Shown here: piece after piece, positions 1 through 11,490 of the stretch
How positions within the stretch are numbered: the first letter of the stretch is position 1
Layout of the letters: every line of letters begins with the position of its first letter
Origin: Nephrocerus scutellatus
Taxonomy: Eukaryota > Arthropoda > Insecta > Diptera > Pipunculidae
NCBI GenBank assembly: GCA_947095585.1
Contig: OX352763.1
Coordinates: 68,585,024 to 68,649,023 of the forward strand
DNA: 64,000 bases
Direction of reading: 5' to 3'
Made by a program: the position numbers and the translations under genes
Notes under the pieces: model-generated
Databases searched by the model: none
Told to the model about the DNA's origin: nothing
Seen by the model: the letters and a program-made list of their open reading frames with translations, nothing else

Positions 1-607
1 TTAGGTGAGATTCCAATTATTTCGATCCAATGAATTCCAATGTTAAATTTTAATCCAATAAATTATTGCGTTTAACTGTTCGCAAAACGGGGTCGCCAGA
101 TATAAAGTATAAGATGGGACCAGGATTTATCCTTGTTTTGCTTGTCGGGGTCACCAATTATATGGTGGTGTACCATATAGAATATATAAAATACGGAAAA
201 AGTCACATGGACTCGTGGCTGCTTTTAACCATCAAATTCCAATAAATAATTTTTGAAGAAAAACTCAATTCAAAATAACAATATGAAAAACGAATTATCT
301 TTTTATTTCTAAAAAATAAATTAAATTAAATTGCAATTTTATAAAATTCTTTTTTAGAAAGCAAAATGGCAGACTTCTTTTGTGGTTGAATTATTGAAAG
401 TAAGTGAAGTTAGTAGTATTTTAATTCTTCTTTATCGAAATAGACAACGAAGTTGGCAATGTGTTGACACATTAAGGTGTCAACACATTTCAACTTACAA
501 AACGAAATGATTATATTAAAAATTAAATTCGACTGATTACAATGCACCTCAAATAATCAATTGCAACTGCCAATTTAAATTATATAATTATAATATAATA
601 AAATAAA
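1..607. other. AT-rich sequence without a gene
   Basis: I see no supportable coding region here. The stretch is AT-rich with long A and T runs. Its only clear structure is the hairpin-forming inverted repeat at 450-496, listed separately. It lies downstream of the 3' end of the MADF-BESS gene on the opposite strand. Confidence 0.6.
450..496. repeat. Inverted repeat (hairpin), 20-21-nt arms
   Basis: The arms are 450-470 and 477-496 with a 6-nt loop (attaag). The inner 13 bp (AATGTGTTGACAC / GTGTCAACACATT) pair perfectly and the outer part pairs with one bulge. It lies about 110 bp past the stop codon of the MADF-BESS gene. It could be a short foldback remnant, a transposon end or a 3'-end hairpin; nothing here decides. 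Confidence 0.6.
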
Positions 608-1524
608 TTAAATAAATTCATGTATGTAATCACCACAGTGGCACTGGCACAGCAAACATACCATTTGGCAATTGGAAAATTGCGAAATTGTTTGTCCTGA
701 GGTTGGAGCCAGTGTTGATGGTCTTGTAAAAGATGCTCCGGAAATGGGTGTAGAGCTGCGTGACTGAAAGGTAATTGTTGAATTGGAAGATGGGGGCGAA
801 GGTGAAACACAATTTATTGTCAATTTTTCCAATTGTCCGAAAATTAATATTTCCTCAATGGCCTTTTTTGCGTAAATTTTCTGTTCAGCAGATATTTTTT
901 GGAACGAACACGCCCAAGACTTGGCGTATGTTTCCGCTTCTTCAGATTCTTTCTGGGAATTTGTGGATTGTAAGTGCTCCACTGCTTTTCGTAGAAATTC
1001 AGATCGTTCTTGGGATAGATTTTGTTCTTTTGGACGCGAATATTTCGTTTTGATGCTTCCTGCAATTAAAAGGTATGAAATTTAAATTTAGAGTTATCAT
1101 AAAGTTCAATATATCCAAAGTGCAAGCTATAAACATAGCAGCGGACTTACCGAAGTATCCAGTGTGTCTTCATCATATGCATCGACATCTACACTGTTTA
1201 TAGCTGTTGAAGGCGTCATGTCGTCCTTTAAAAAATGTAACACTTCGTAAAACCAAATCGACGGTTCATAGACATCGTCGAGTGCACCTCCTGACCTTAG
1301 GCTTTCGTCCACTAATCTCAATTCGCGACGATATTGTGTTTTAATATTATTAATTTTATTTTTAAGATTTTCTAATGTTGCATTAGGTACAATTTCGTGG
1401 TAATGTGTCAATAATTCATTCCACGCCTTCTGCTTTAGGTATTTGTTTTTATAATTTTCGTTACTTGATTGCCACAAAATCGGTATACTGTTGTACAATT
1501 CAAAAAAATTTCACCATTGCTCAT
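608..1524 (-). pseudogene. MADF-BESS domain DNA-binding protein, broken by frameshifts
   Basis: Seen: an N-terminal MADF (Myb/SANT-like) domain from about 1500 down to 1200, with the family signature PILWQSSNENYKNKYLKQKA and the end SIWFYEVLHFLKD. A likely intron follows, with donor GTAAGT just after 1151 and acceptor AG at 1061-1060, both in phase 0. The second exon has a BESS-like helix (SFQKISAEQKIYAKKAIEE) and ends at the stop at 608. Family knowledge: MADF-BESS proteins are insect transcriptional regulators; related MADF proteins also accompany PIF/Harbinger transposases. Oddities: a one-base frameshift in the A/T run near 1505, just after the likely ATG at 1524-1522, and another near 985 before the BESS part. 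These mark a pseudogene or assembly indels. No transposase was found next to it, so host gene versus transposon accessory gene is undecided. Confidence 0.6.
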
Positions 1525-3553
1525 TGTCCAAAACGTTAACTGATTTTTTCCATATTCGTTTTTAACTTTCAAGTTTTAAAAACATTTATCTAGGTATACA
1601 ATAAAAATGTATTTAATTTTCTATTATTTATTGTAGCACTGCACGTTACACAAATGAAAATTTATGAATCAATATCCTTACTTTATTTCTTACAAAAACA
1701 ATATTAACAAAAGTCTGTCAAACAGTCCCACACACACAGCGACTAGTTTGTGTGATTATTGACTCCGCCTCTAAAAATCAATTTTTTTTTGAATTTTTGC
1801 GACTTCGAATCCAGACTGTCAAATAAGTCTGCCCCACACGCAGTATGATTTTATTACGACTCAACTCAGTTGTACAACTAGTCTTAGCGTGTATTGTAGC
1901 ATAGTTATGCGCATAATTTGATTTTGCTTGAATGGCTTTGGAATGGGTGAGTCAAATTATGGTGTTATCCCTGAAATGCATTCATGACAAAAATTAAAGA
2001 ATAAATTTAGAACACACGTTATCGCATATGAGAAAACATCTGTTTTTGTTTCAAAATGTGTTCTAAGTATATTTTCTTTAGTTTTATTATTAGCCGTATT
2101 TTATTGCCGAGGAACAACAACAATTGCACTGTCGAATTCATTCTTTGGAATTGTGAAAACCTGTTGTTTGGCTGGTTTGGACATTAGAATTCCGAATTCG
2201 CTCGGAAAATAAAATGCTGCTATTGATTAATTCAAAAGGTACACCTTATGTCATTGGAGTCTTATTTTCAATGTGAATTGAATTGAGTAATAAAGAATAA
2301 AAAGAAAAGGAAGAATAACAAATTCGGTAATTAATAAGCAAAGTAATAAAAAGAATAAAGGTAAATTGAAAAATATAACATATTTCAAATAAAAAATTTA
2401 AAAAAAATAAAAATTATATGAGAACATGAAAAATAAATGAGGATATAAATAACATAAATAGAAAAAAGAGAACAAACAAACAACTGTGCAAAATGGGTAA
2501 AAGAGTTTAGTGAGCAAGGGCGCCCAATATTGAGTTTGGTAGTGCATTAAATGTGGGTTCGTTCATAATTCCGGTGAACAAAACCAAAACCTTCTCTATA
2601 GAAAGCACTACTGTTTTACTGTTTTGCTGATACAGGTATACATGCTAAAAAAATAGCAAATGTTTTTGTAATTGTAGTAATCAACAAAAGAGCAAATTCA
2701 ATTTATACGTTTCTCGCTCTTTGCACTACCACCAGTTAGCGTGTTTCATACAATGCGTCTGCTTATTTTTTGTACACTCCCATCATATCCCACAAACACA
2801 GACGCGTTTGGGATAGTTTCACTGCATTAGTATGTTTACAGTTGAGCTTTCTATAGAGCAGGTTTTGATCACAGCTAACAATTCTGACGCCCACTAATAC
2901 ATGTGCTCTAAATTTTCTCTGCCTCCGTCTCGGTGTTTGCAGTGCGAACATTCTCATAAATTTCAAATTTCGCCATTTTGATCTGTGCTGACTTTGAAAA
3001 TCGCTTAAAATAATCCTAGAACATTTTTCCTTCAATTCGGCCCACATTTATTGTAGCATTATTTGAAGCCCGTATACGTGTACATGCAAACAAACAAATT
3101 CTTTTGTTGTAGCTTTATTGTTATTTGAGATGGAAGCAATGAGTAACACTTTGGTGAGACTTTTTCACATCTCACCTAGTTTTGAGTACGTGAGTTCACG
3201 TCTGCATGAGACAAAATCGAACCGATTCAGAATTTGTACTAGAATCTGTTCTTAAATTACACTACCCCAAAGAAAGAAAAACACACAACTTTAAAATTGT
3301 ATGCTATACACCTCGTACGTATACGAGCTGAAATCTCACGTTCAGGTGAGTTTTTCACATTTGCGACCTTGAAGTCTCTGCTTCAACATCCATCGGTAGT
3401 CGACATAACATTTGCACTGGGCTCTCTTTTCTTTCTCTTTTCTCCATATTGCCAATCCGATGTTGTGGCTTCAAACCAACATTTTGCACCAGACCCTCCG
3501 GACCCGGAAACACATGATGACTTGTGCTATTTCCAATAATGATGACGGTATGT
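1525..3553. other. Non-coding AT-rich stretch with a short diverged repeat pair
   Basis: No gene is supported here. Two related segments, 1712-1741 and 1813-1842, share the pattern AG(T/A)CTGTCAAA followed by C-rich CACAC-type sequence and sit about 100 bp apart, upstream of the MADF-BESS gene. They could be promoter elements or a decayed repeat. The minus-strand frame 2763-3047 (94 codons) matches nothing I recognise and is probably chance. The part after about 3300 grades into the LOA 5' region. Confidence 0.45.
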
Positions 3554-3761
3554 TATCTCCTACCTGAGCGTCGAAATTGACGAGTTGTAGGGGCTAAGTA
3601 AGGCCAAAAATTCTTGATAATTTTTCCCTTAGATGAGTCCTGAAACTAAAGGGCGCTCGTACTATTGTACCATCTTTCCTAATTCATCCTACCATCTCCT
3701 TCATCTACTAACCACATCCCAGTCCTTACCCCCTGGGCTGGATTAAGGTGTCAAACGACCC

Positions 3762-4508
3762 GTGCTTATAATAAGCCTGTCTGGGGGCCCAGTTTTTAAA
3801 AATAGCCCAGTCTCGAACGGAGTGTTACGTATACCTTATCTGTATAGTTTTAAGAAAACTAGCACAAAAACTTCTAATACCGGTTCTTCTTTACCGGACG
3901 GTAAAACGGTGCAATCGCTGGCTACCGGAAGTTCCCCTGTAACGGAAGACGGTTGTTTATCCACTGTCGACATGCGCAGAGCGGATATTAAAGCTAAAAA
4001 TAACTTTGCTTCTGCTAGTTGTGCGAAAACTAGCATCTAATACCGGTTCTTCTTCAAAACCGGACGGTGCAATCGCTGACTACCGTTAGTGCCCCTGCAA
4101 CGGCGGATGGTGGTTTATTCACTGTCGACAAACGCAGAGCGGTTATTAAGGCAAAAAAAAATTTCAACTACCGGTTCTTCTTCTGTACCGGACGGTAGCA
4201 CGGTGCAATCGCTGGCTACAGGAAGGACCCCTGCAATGGTGGGTGGTGGTTTATCCACTGCCGACAAGCGCAGAGCGGGTATTAATGGTAATCCTTCTAC
4301 CAACAGTGGCAGGGTTGTGGCACCTCGTGGCTCTCCCGCCACATGCAACAACAAAGGAGGTAAAGTCGTACCGACTACTTTACTTGGGAGTGCATCTTGT
4401 AGTAATAGTTCGCGACAGCGCGCTGCAACAAGTTCGCTCTACAAGGACCGGCGTTATGCCAATCGGGCACTGAAGGCCCTCGGAGCTATTCCGGAGACCA
4501 GCATATAA
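3762..4508 (+). pseudogene. LOA-type LINE ORF1, N-terminal part
   Basis: Two overlapping frames (3762-4040 and 4089-4508) encode a Ser/Gly/Thr-rich protein built of repeats of the pattern TGSS.PDG.TVQSLATG, then a basic tail with YKDRRYANRALKALGAIPET. The tail resembles the part of dipteran LOA-family ORF1 proteins that precedes the DUF4780-like domain; that domain is found at 11621 and 14855. ORF1 proteins are RNA-binding structural components of the LINE ribonucleoprotein. The repeats fall in different frames, so the protein is broken by an indel near 4040. The reading stops at 4508, where the other LINE begins. Function is inferred from position and similarity. Confidence 0.5.
3879..4297 (+). 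repeat. Three tandem repeats in the LOA ORF1 N-terminal region
   Basis: Units start at 3879, 4042 and 4170, each with ACCGGTTCTTCTT near the start, then ACGGTGCAATCGCTG, a segment rich in CCCCTG and ACGG, and a conserved CACTG(T/C)CGACA...CGCAGAGCGG block. Unit lengths are about 163, 128 and 128 bp. Translated, they give the Ser/Gly/Thr-rich repeats of ORF1, but unit lengths are not all multiples of three, so the frame changes between units. Confidence 0.75.
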
Positions 4509-5100
4509 TTAATTTTATATATAATTAAGCTTTCAAACTGTTCGGACGTGTTTTTCCTTCTCTCCCGACCTGCTTATTAAGCGCAATTTAATTTTGTTTT
4601 CCAGTTCGTTATTTTTCTTTTCTTTTTTGCAATTATTGACTTCTGCCAAATTGCAATATTCGGTTATTGCCCTAAGCTTAATGCACCACTTACTTACTTA
4701 TTTGCAATTTTTCGGTCATCGACGTTATTTCGTGTGATCCATATAGTTTCGTTGATCGCTATTGTGTTTTCATAAATAATATATTGTATGTCGTAATAAC
4801 TGACCTAAATTTTCTATATAGTAAACAATAATTTGCCGCTCTTCAACCAGTGTTTACATTTATAATGCTCGCCTTTGCTTTTTCCATCAACGTTATTTCG
4901 TGTGCTACATATAGCTTTGCTGTTTGTCGACCTCGAGACTGTTTAGCCCTTACAGCAGAGTATTGTGTCGTTATAACTGACCTACTGAACTGAAAATAGT
5001 AAACAACAATTTGCTGATCGTCGACCTCCCCAGTGCTTACACTTATAGTGCTCGCCTTTACTTTTTCCTCTTTGAAGTGCCGTTGTAAGTGAATTTAACT

Positions 5101-6527
5101 ATGATATGTGGAAACGAGGCTTGCACAACCAATGACGACCACCAAGATTGGGTGAAATGCAGGGGACTCTGTGGCAGGGGACTCGCTGACCATTTCTGGT
5201 TCTTCTGCGATGAATGTAAGGAAGTCTCTCTCTCAGACATTCTCAGAGCAATTAAAAGCAGCAACGAAGCTGTAAAAACACTTTCAATGGAAAACCACAC
5301 CAAGATCCTTCACCAACTCTCCAAATACGATTACCTGCTGAAAAGCCTCGATGAACTTAATTCGACCATTCATTCTAACGCTGACTTATACTTATCAAAA
5401 ATCAACTTGATTGAGAAGCAGCTAAAAATGATAGGTAATGTTAACGAAGAATCGACGGAATCCATCTCTTATCTGATCAAATCTCGCAAAACTCACATCT
5501 TCCAAACACCCTCGCAAGACATTATAGAGAAATTGGAATTGGTAGTCGAAGCTACCAATAAATTGAATTTACAATGTGATTATTTCTCGATGAGTACCTC
5601 GTCTCATTCAACCCAATCATCACGCTTCGATGACATATCTCTTCGCCTGACTCTTCTATCCGAGCTCATCAATGAATTAGTCCTTAATTCCAACGCTAAC
5701 AACGCTGAGCTTTCAATAACCCACACTAGCCTCGGGGAAATTACTGAAGAATTAAAAATACTATCCAGTAAGGTTGACTTTTTTCCAAATAAAAGTCATC
5801 AGAACTCAATAAATAAATTATTAACGTATCACCTCACCCAGCCGCCCTTCTTAACACACCCTCTCCTGCTCCCTCTCCCGACCGACCACAAACCACCCAG
5901 TACTCTACTCTCAAAAAATTAGGAGAACGATGGACTCATGTTGATTGGGCCAATCGTATTAAAAGACTAAACGACCTAAATAATTTATCTAAAAAGAGCA
6001 ACGAGGCCCCTATTAGTCACCATGCCGCTATCATCTTCCTTAAGGGCGCCCCCTACCACGCTAATGCTTCCTGGGTATGCAATCTTTTCAAGCAGAAATT
6101 CATCATTACTGATATCCAATGTCAGCCATTAGCTCGCACCAAATCGAAAACCAAGAGCTTTAAGATCTTCCTGCCCGCGAAATACTCATGGTTATTCTCT
6201 TCTAATGAAGAAGTTAAAATTCACAACATGATAATGATGAAATGGAACGAAATAATAAATTGGCCCATTTCTAACTCCATCCCAAAATCAGACTCTAATT
6301 GGACTTATAAAACCAATATCTTCCCTAATTTCGCAACTCCCGTTAAATCTCAAAACCTACCTCAAATTAACATCCTCCCTAGACCCAAACCAGCTCCTAA
6401 ACCAATCAAATCCGCTCCTATTCCACCCAAACAAGCTCGCCATCATGTTGCTCGAAACCAACCCCATTCTAATCCCCTTTCACCTAAACAGCCTCGAAAT
6501 CATGTACCTGTACAAAAAGCATATTAA
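5101..6527 (+). pseudogene. LINE-J ORF1 protein, PHD-like zinc finger and coiled coil
   Basis: From the ATG at 5101 (a GTG lies in frame at 5089) the protein starts with a Cys/His cluster, MICGNEACTTNDDHQDWVKC then C..C...H...FFCDEC, like the PHD/esterase-type fingers in ORF1 of CR1/Jockey-group LINEs. A leucine-rich, coiled-coil-like stretch follows (about residues 50-230). A frameshift near 5825 moves the reading to another frame, which runs through ERWTHVDWANRIKRLNDLNN and LFKQKFIITDIQCQP to a Pro/Lys-rich tail ending at 6527. Known role of such proteins: nucleic-acid-binding structural partner of the LINE RNA. The 5922 stop belongs to the wrong frame after the shift. Confidence 0.65.
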
Positions 6528-6689
6528 GCATAAAACATTTATGTCTCGTTTCATTTGCTGGGTTCATTTGTGCGTGAGCTAAGATTTCTCTCTCTCTCAA
6601 CCACCAAAACCATGCAGCGCAGCCGACTGCGCAGCACACACCGCACACAGTCCATAAAGTGCGACGAATATCTGATGCCAGTATATGAT

Positions 6690-7130
6690 ATTTAAAAAAA
6701 ATGTATAAGGGCCTTGCGGCCGAACCCGGGGCCCGATCACTACCAATTTTTTTTTATTGGGTATACACAAGTGTGTAAAATTTGAAAAAAATCGGGTAAT
6801 TTTTATTTTAAATTTGTATGGGAGCTCCACGAACTCGGGGCCCGATCACTTCCAAATTTTAAACGAAAGTATTGTCACTGGAAATACACATGTGTACAAA
6901 ATTTCTTTAGGCTTTAGGAAGTGCGTTAAAAATTGATAGTTAAAAAAAAAATTTGTATGGGAGCCCCCCGACCCCGGGGCCCGATCTCTTCAAAAATTTT
7001 ACAAAAAGTTTTGTCCATCGGAGATACACATGCGTATAAAATTTGAAGAAAATCAGGAACTTTTTTCATAAAATTTGTATAGGTGCCCCCCGACCCAGCG
7101 GCCCGATCACATCCAAATTTTTACAAAAAA
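6690..7130 (+). repeat. Tandem repeat, four units of about 115-140 bp
   Basis: Each unit begins with (A)AATTTGTATGGGAGC (first unit degenerate), then a GC-rich CCCGACCCCGGGGCCCGATC block, an A/T-rich spacer, a TATTGTC or TTTTGTC block, ATACACATGTGTA and AAATTTGA. Unit starts are near 6696, 6811, 6950 and 7072. The same unit recurs near 53130 and in inverse near 55000-55110. Confidence 0.7.
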
Positions 7131-7591
7131 GTGCCGGTTAATGGCACTATGCAATAAAGGTCCTATACCACCTATAAGAGAAACAAAGAGTGACTACACC
7201 GAACGAGAGAAAGAAAAAGCATGCTTTTTTATATACACTAAAAATATTAAATACCTGTTATATAAGAATAATCATGAACTAAATGTGTAATTTAAATATT
7301 TACTTAAATACCTGTTATCTAAGAAGTAGCGTAAACTAAATACGCTATTTAAATACTTACTTAAATACATGTTATATAAAAATTATAATATGAGAAATAT
7401 TTTTATTACAATTAGTTATTTATTACATTTAGCCACCTGTTATATAATACCAGAAATATTGGAATATAGAGTGTTGTATGTGTCATTTTTTCCCACCCCG
7501 AACTAGGAGGGGAATATAACGAAGTCGAATAAAATCGAGTAGCTGTTACACAGCACTCATTTCCCTTTTTGTTGCCAATATAGCAAACTAC

Positions 7592-7917
7592 CATCATCGG
7601 ACGACACGGTAATTTGCCATATTGTGCCAGATCAATTATCAAACACTGTCGTCGGACGACACAGGGTTAGAAATCGATTTGTAATACACCGGCTGTCCGT
7701 ATGCTCCCATAGCGGTAGCAACCCCCGCGGACCCCGCCACTATTTGTCCATAGTATAGCAAAATAACGTCGTCGGGCGACACGTCATCAGCCAAAACGTG
7801 CTGCGCTGTTCGCCCGAACGCTGCTCATGTGCTCGATTAATGGTAGCAACAAACTTAAGAGCAGAAGTCGCCCATCACCCCTTCCGCAATCTATGCAAAT
7901 ACTGTCGTCGGACGACA
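7592..7917. repeat. Cluster of four GTCGTCGGACGAC-type palindromes
   Basis: Sites lie at 7592-7608 (variant CATCATCGGACGACACG), 7647-7661 (TGTCGTCGGACGACA), 7767-7783 (variant with GGGCGAC) and 7903-7917 (TGTCGTCGGACGACA). Two are identical 15-mers with 7-bp arms around a central G. Flanks also share GCAAA or CAAA a few bases upstream. The spacing is irregular (about 55, 120 and 136 bp), so this is not a simple tandem array. It could be a protein-binding array or transposon subterminal repeats. Confidence 0.65.
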
Positions 7918-7925
7918 CAGTGTTG

Positions 7926-8560
7926 GCCTAGTGCAGTCTCGTTTCAATTAACTTCAGCCTCTCACTCTGTTTCCTCTCAACTACCAGCGACATATGCCCA
8001 TACAAACAACTCCTTCCCTAAGTTTGATCTTAAAACTGGAGCTAAATGCCCTAATTTTATTAGCTCCCATATTCTTAAGCCCACAACCAACGACGTATCC
8101 TATCCCTCATCCGAATCCACTTCCAATACGCCTTCCGTCTCAAACAATTCCTCTTATCCCCCTATTCTTGATCCCCTTCTGCCACCCTCTGTTAAACTAA
8201 CTCAGCAAACTATCGACACCACTGAATGTCGATATGCGCTCTCCAGGCTTAGCGAAAAAAAGGTATGCGAGAATATACGTCTCTTTCTCACTTATTTACA
8301 TGACATATCAGACTCTTTCTGCTATGAGGGTAAAACCTAAACAAGCGTAATGGTATCCATCCAGCAGGAAGGTCTTCCTACGGATCTCACCAGTCACAGG
8401 AACATTTATATCAGGTACAACGAGATCTTCAATATGTCTCCCGAAAAAGTCGCGGATGACCTTGCCGCTTTCAGTAACTATGTACATTCTAAAAGAATCT
8501 CACACCTTCAACGGAGCCGTGTTGACCAAAACAAATTTTTTCGTCCCTAATTCTAAACCA
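7926..8560 (+). pseudogene. LINE-J segment between ORF1 and the endonuclease
   Basis: Frames 7798-8340 and 8350-8550 give Ser/Pro-rich sequence (YPPILDPLLPPSVKLTQQTI, then LPTDLTSHRNIYIRYNEIFN) that runs almost to the endonuclease. Because the upstream 1.4 kb is unrelated repeat DNA, I read this as the continuation of LINE-J coding sequence, either ORF1 C-terminus or the ORF2 leader, with stops near 8340 and 8550. The start of the longer frame at 7798 lies in the inserted repeat and is not meaningful. No domain is recognised. Confidence 0.4.
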
Positions 8561-8579
8561 TTGACAGCACTTCAAGCAC

Positions 8580-11490
8580 CTACCGCTACACCCGATTATA
8601 ACTCTCCTCTTACCTTCTACTACCAGAATGTAAGAGGCTTACGCTCAAAAACCCGTGATGTTTTGCACCAATATCACGCTCTCCCTTTCGATATATATGC
8701 CCTGACCGAAACCAATTTAATCCCCGACGTAAAGAACTAAAGAGCTATTTCCCCCATGATTTAATGTGTGTCGAGATGACAAGGTCACCCGTCCTATGAT
8801 ACACTCTCCCTGTCGAGGCGTCCTGCTTGCCATCCAAAATGACCTTGGCTCGTCTCTTATCGCTATTTCTTCGTCTTCTAAAATCGATTTCGTTTCAATA
8901 AAAATAACACCCCCCCGTAGGTCCCTGTACGTTATGTGTTCTTATATTCAACCGGCCCAACCTATCGAATCCTACCAACTTATTATTGATGCCATTGACT
9001 AAATAATCGACATTTCTGACTCCCTTGACGACATCCTTATTTTCGGCGATTTTAATTTGCCTCAACTGCCCTGGACTGTACCAGATGATAAATCCTTTCA
9101 CTGCTTCGTATCCCAACTCGACCAAGGAATGTCTCTTTGTAGATCGGCTTACAGACTCTAGCCTAAGCCAAGTTAGTGGCGTCCCTAATTATATGGAAAG
9201 GCAATTAGATCTTATTTTCACAACCGATCCCATTAATTCCTCCGTCTCACTTAGTCCTCTAACTCTATCGACTATTGATAATGTTCAACCCCCCCCCCCT
9301 TCTTCTTTCTTTTTTTCATAACTCTCCACTACAGTCCCCTCCTTCCAAAGTTCTCTCTTCTTACGACTTTCAAAATACTAATTTTCGGAAAATCAATGAC
9401 TACATTAGCAGCTATTCTTTTGAGTTTCACAATCTATCTTTTAATGATGCCATCTCCATTTTTTACAGAGAATTCTTAATTCTATCTCTCTTTATGTCCC
9501 CTTCTCGCGCCGTAAAACCTCATCTACATCTCCTCCTTGGTATAATCAAAGACAAGAGAAACAAGTTATGGGCAACGAACCTTCGTACCTATTCTCTTTC
9601 CGACTATTCCAACTACCTCGGTACTTACTTGCACCTATTCTCTTTCCGACTATTCCAACTACCTCGGTACTTACTTGCAATTCACCCAGATTTATAACTT
9701 TCTCTACCAGTGCTATCTTAATAAAGCTCAAGACAATCTCATAACCGACCCTAAGTCCTTTTTTCAATTCGTTAACTATAAAAGGAAGTCCGATGGCTAC
9801 CCTCCGTCACTCTCATATGAAAACACATCATCAACCGATCCACATACCATTGCCAACTTTTTTGCTACCTTCTTCAAACAATCTTTCGCTGTCAACCCCT
9901 TCATACCAGACCCTTCATTTTTCAATTACTTACTTAACTTTTCTAATGGCCCCTTTCTCTCTCAAACTATCGACCCCACTGTTATCGAAATTAAATTACA
10001 AAACCTTAATGATGAATTCTCACCCGGCCCAGATGGCCTTCCCGTCATATTTCTTAAAAGATGTTCCTCCAGTCTCTCCCTCCTCCTTTCTAACCTCTTT
10101 CAACTATCCCTCTTACAAGGAGAATTTCCTTAAATTTGGAAGACCTCTTTCATAACCCTGATACACAAAAAAGGATCAAAGAATGATGTAACTAATTATC
10201 GCCCCATTGCTAAACTTTCTCATATACCCAAACTTTTCGAAAGTATTTTATACGAAACCCTAAGCTTCCATTGTAAGTCTCTTATCTCTCAGAGCCAACA
10301 TGGCTTTCTCAAAGGTAGATCAACCACCACTAACCTCATTGAGTTCGTGTCCTCCGCTCTTACAGCCTTAGAGTACGGCAACGAGGTCGAAGTTGTTGCA
10401 ACTGATTTCAGTAAGGCTTTTGATAAGATATCTCATCAATTAATCCTTTTTAAATTGTCTGCCCTCGGCTTTGAACCTTTACTGTTAAAATGGATATCTT
10501 TCTATCTAGAAAACCGTCTTTATAGTGTTCGCTTCCGGTCCGTCATCTCAACCACATTTATGGCAACCTCTGGTTTACCACAAGGCAGCCATCTGGGCCC
10601 CCTTCTCTTCATTCTTACTATAAATGATCTCGATAGGGTCATCAAAAATTCCTCCCTCTCTCTCTATCCTGACGATACCAAATTTTTCAAGCAAATTTCT
10701 TCTCCACAAGACTCTTGTCTCCTTCAACAAGACCTAGACAGTTTTTTGACCTGGTGCCGCAAAAATTGCTTAGAGCTCAATATAACCAAATGTCAAACTA
10801 TTACCTTATCATGTATGTGCAACAAACACCCTCCCAGACATTACCATCTCCACGACCAACCCATTTCCCGCGTGCAATCTTTTCATGACATCGGCATATT
10901 GTGCGACTCGGAGCTAAATTTCCGTTCTCATATTGATGGAAACATTTTTAAAGCTAACTCATCACTTGGCTTTATTAAACTGTGGTTCAAAGAATTTTCC
11001 AACCCGTATGTGACTTGATCCCTCTATATCACTTTTGTCCGTCCTCTCCTCGAGTACGCTAGTCAAGCATGGTCCCCCTATCATCAAATTCATGTGTCTA
11101 GAATCGAAAGCGTCCAACGTCGTTGCTCTTTGGGGCTTACCTTGCGACAATCACCTTATCCTGCCCCCCTACCAAGATCGCCTAAACCTCATAAACTTAA
11201 AAACACTTGAGGAACGCAGAGACACTGCTGGCATTATTTTCATACATCGTCTTCTCCTAGGCTCCATCGACTGCACGTCTTTATATAACTCGATTTTTTT
11301 TAACACTAACCCCCGTAATCTACGCTGCCCACTTCTCTTCTATCTACCGACACACCGCACCACGTACGTCTCCAACGAACCTATTTTCCGAATGCTGCGA
11401 AAGGTTAACTTAAACCTCAGTGTTTTCGATTTCAACCGCAGCACTCCCTGCCTTAAACTTGACCTCATTCACCGTTCCCCCTATCTTTAA
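8580..11490 (+). pseudogene. LINE-J ORF2: APE endonuclease and reverse transcriptase, copy 1
   Basis: Endonuclease: TFYYQNVRGLRSKTRDVLHQ (8605 on), ALTETNL and ILIFGDFNLPQLPW (about 9030-9075), the DFN catalytic signature. RT: fingers near 10000-10130 (DEFSPGPDGLP, ILKRCS), motif A VVATDFSKAFDKISH (10390-10435), motif B GLPQGSHLGPLLFI (10570-10610), motif C LYPDDTKF (10660-10685), then a thumb and C-terminal region to 11490. Role: nicks the target and primes reverse transcription on it. Damage: stops near 8740, 9002 and 10133, several frameshifts, a 46-bp internal duplication at 9587, and YPDD instead of the usual YADD at the active site. Confidence 0.75.
9587..9678 (+). repeat. 46-bp direct tandem duplication in LINE-J copy 1
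   Basis: The segment 9587-9632, starting ACCTATTCTCTTTCCGAC, is repeated perfectly at 9633-9678. LINE-J copy 2 has it once (near 12900), so the event came after, or is private to, copy 1. It is not a multiple of three and shifts the ORF2 frame. Confidence 0.9.

Larger units (their letters stand above)
6528..7925. mobile_element. Unclassified repetitive insertion inside LINE-J
   Basis: No coding sequence is supported. The segment carries four tandem units of about 115-140 bp (roughly 6690-7130), a GC-alternating start with GCGCAGCACACACCGCACAC near 6630, AT-rich repeated phrases containing TACCTGTTATATAAGAA (7250-7380), and a cluster of GTCGTCGGACGAC palindromes (7592-7917). The start and tandem units resemble 53060-53330 and, reversed, 54905-55115, so this is a dispersed repeat family in the genome. 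It seems to split LINE-J ORF1. The class, DNA transposon or Helitron-like, is unresolved. Confidence 0.45.

Noticed and set aside
2763..3047. 94-codon minus-strand frame
   Set aside because: No domain, no neighbours in support, composition like random AT-rich DNA with an Arg-rich patch; treated as chance.
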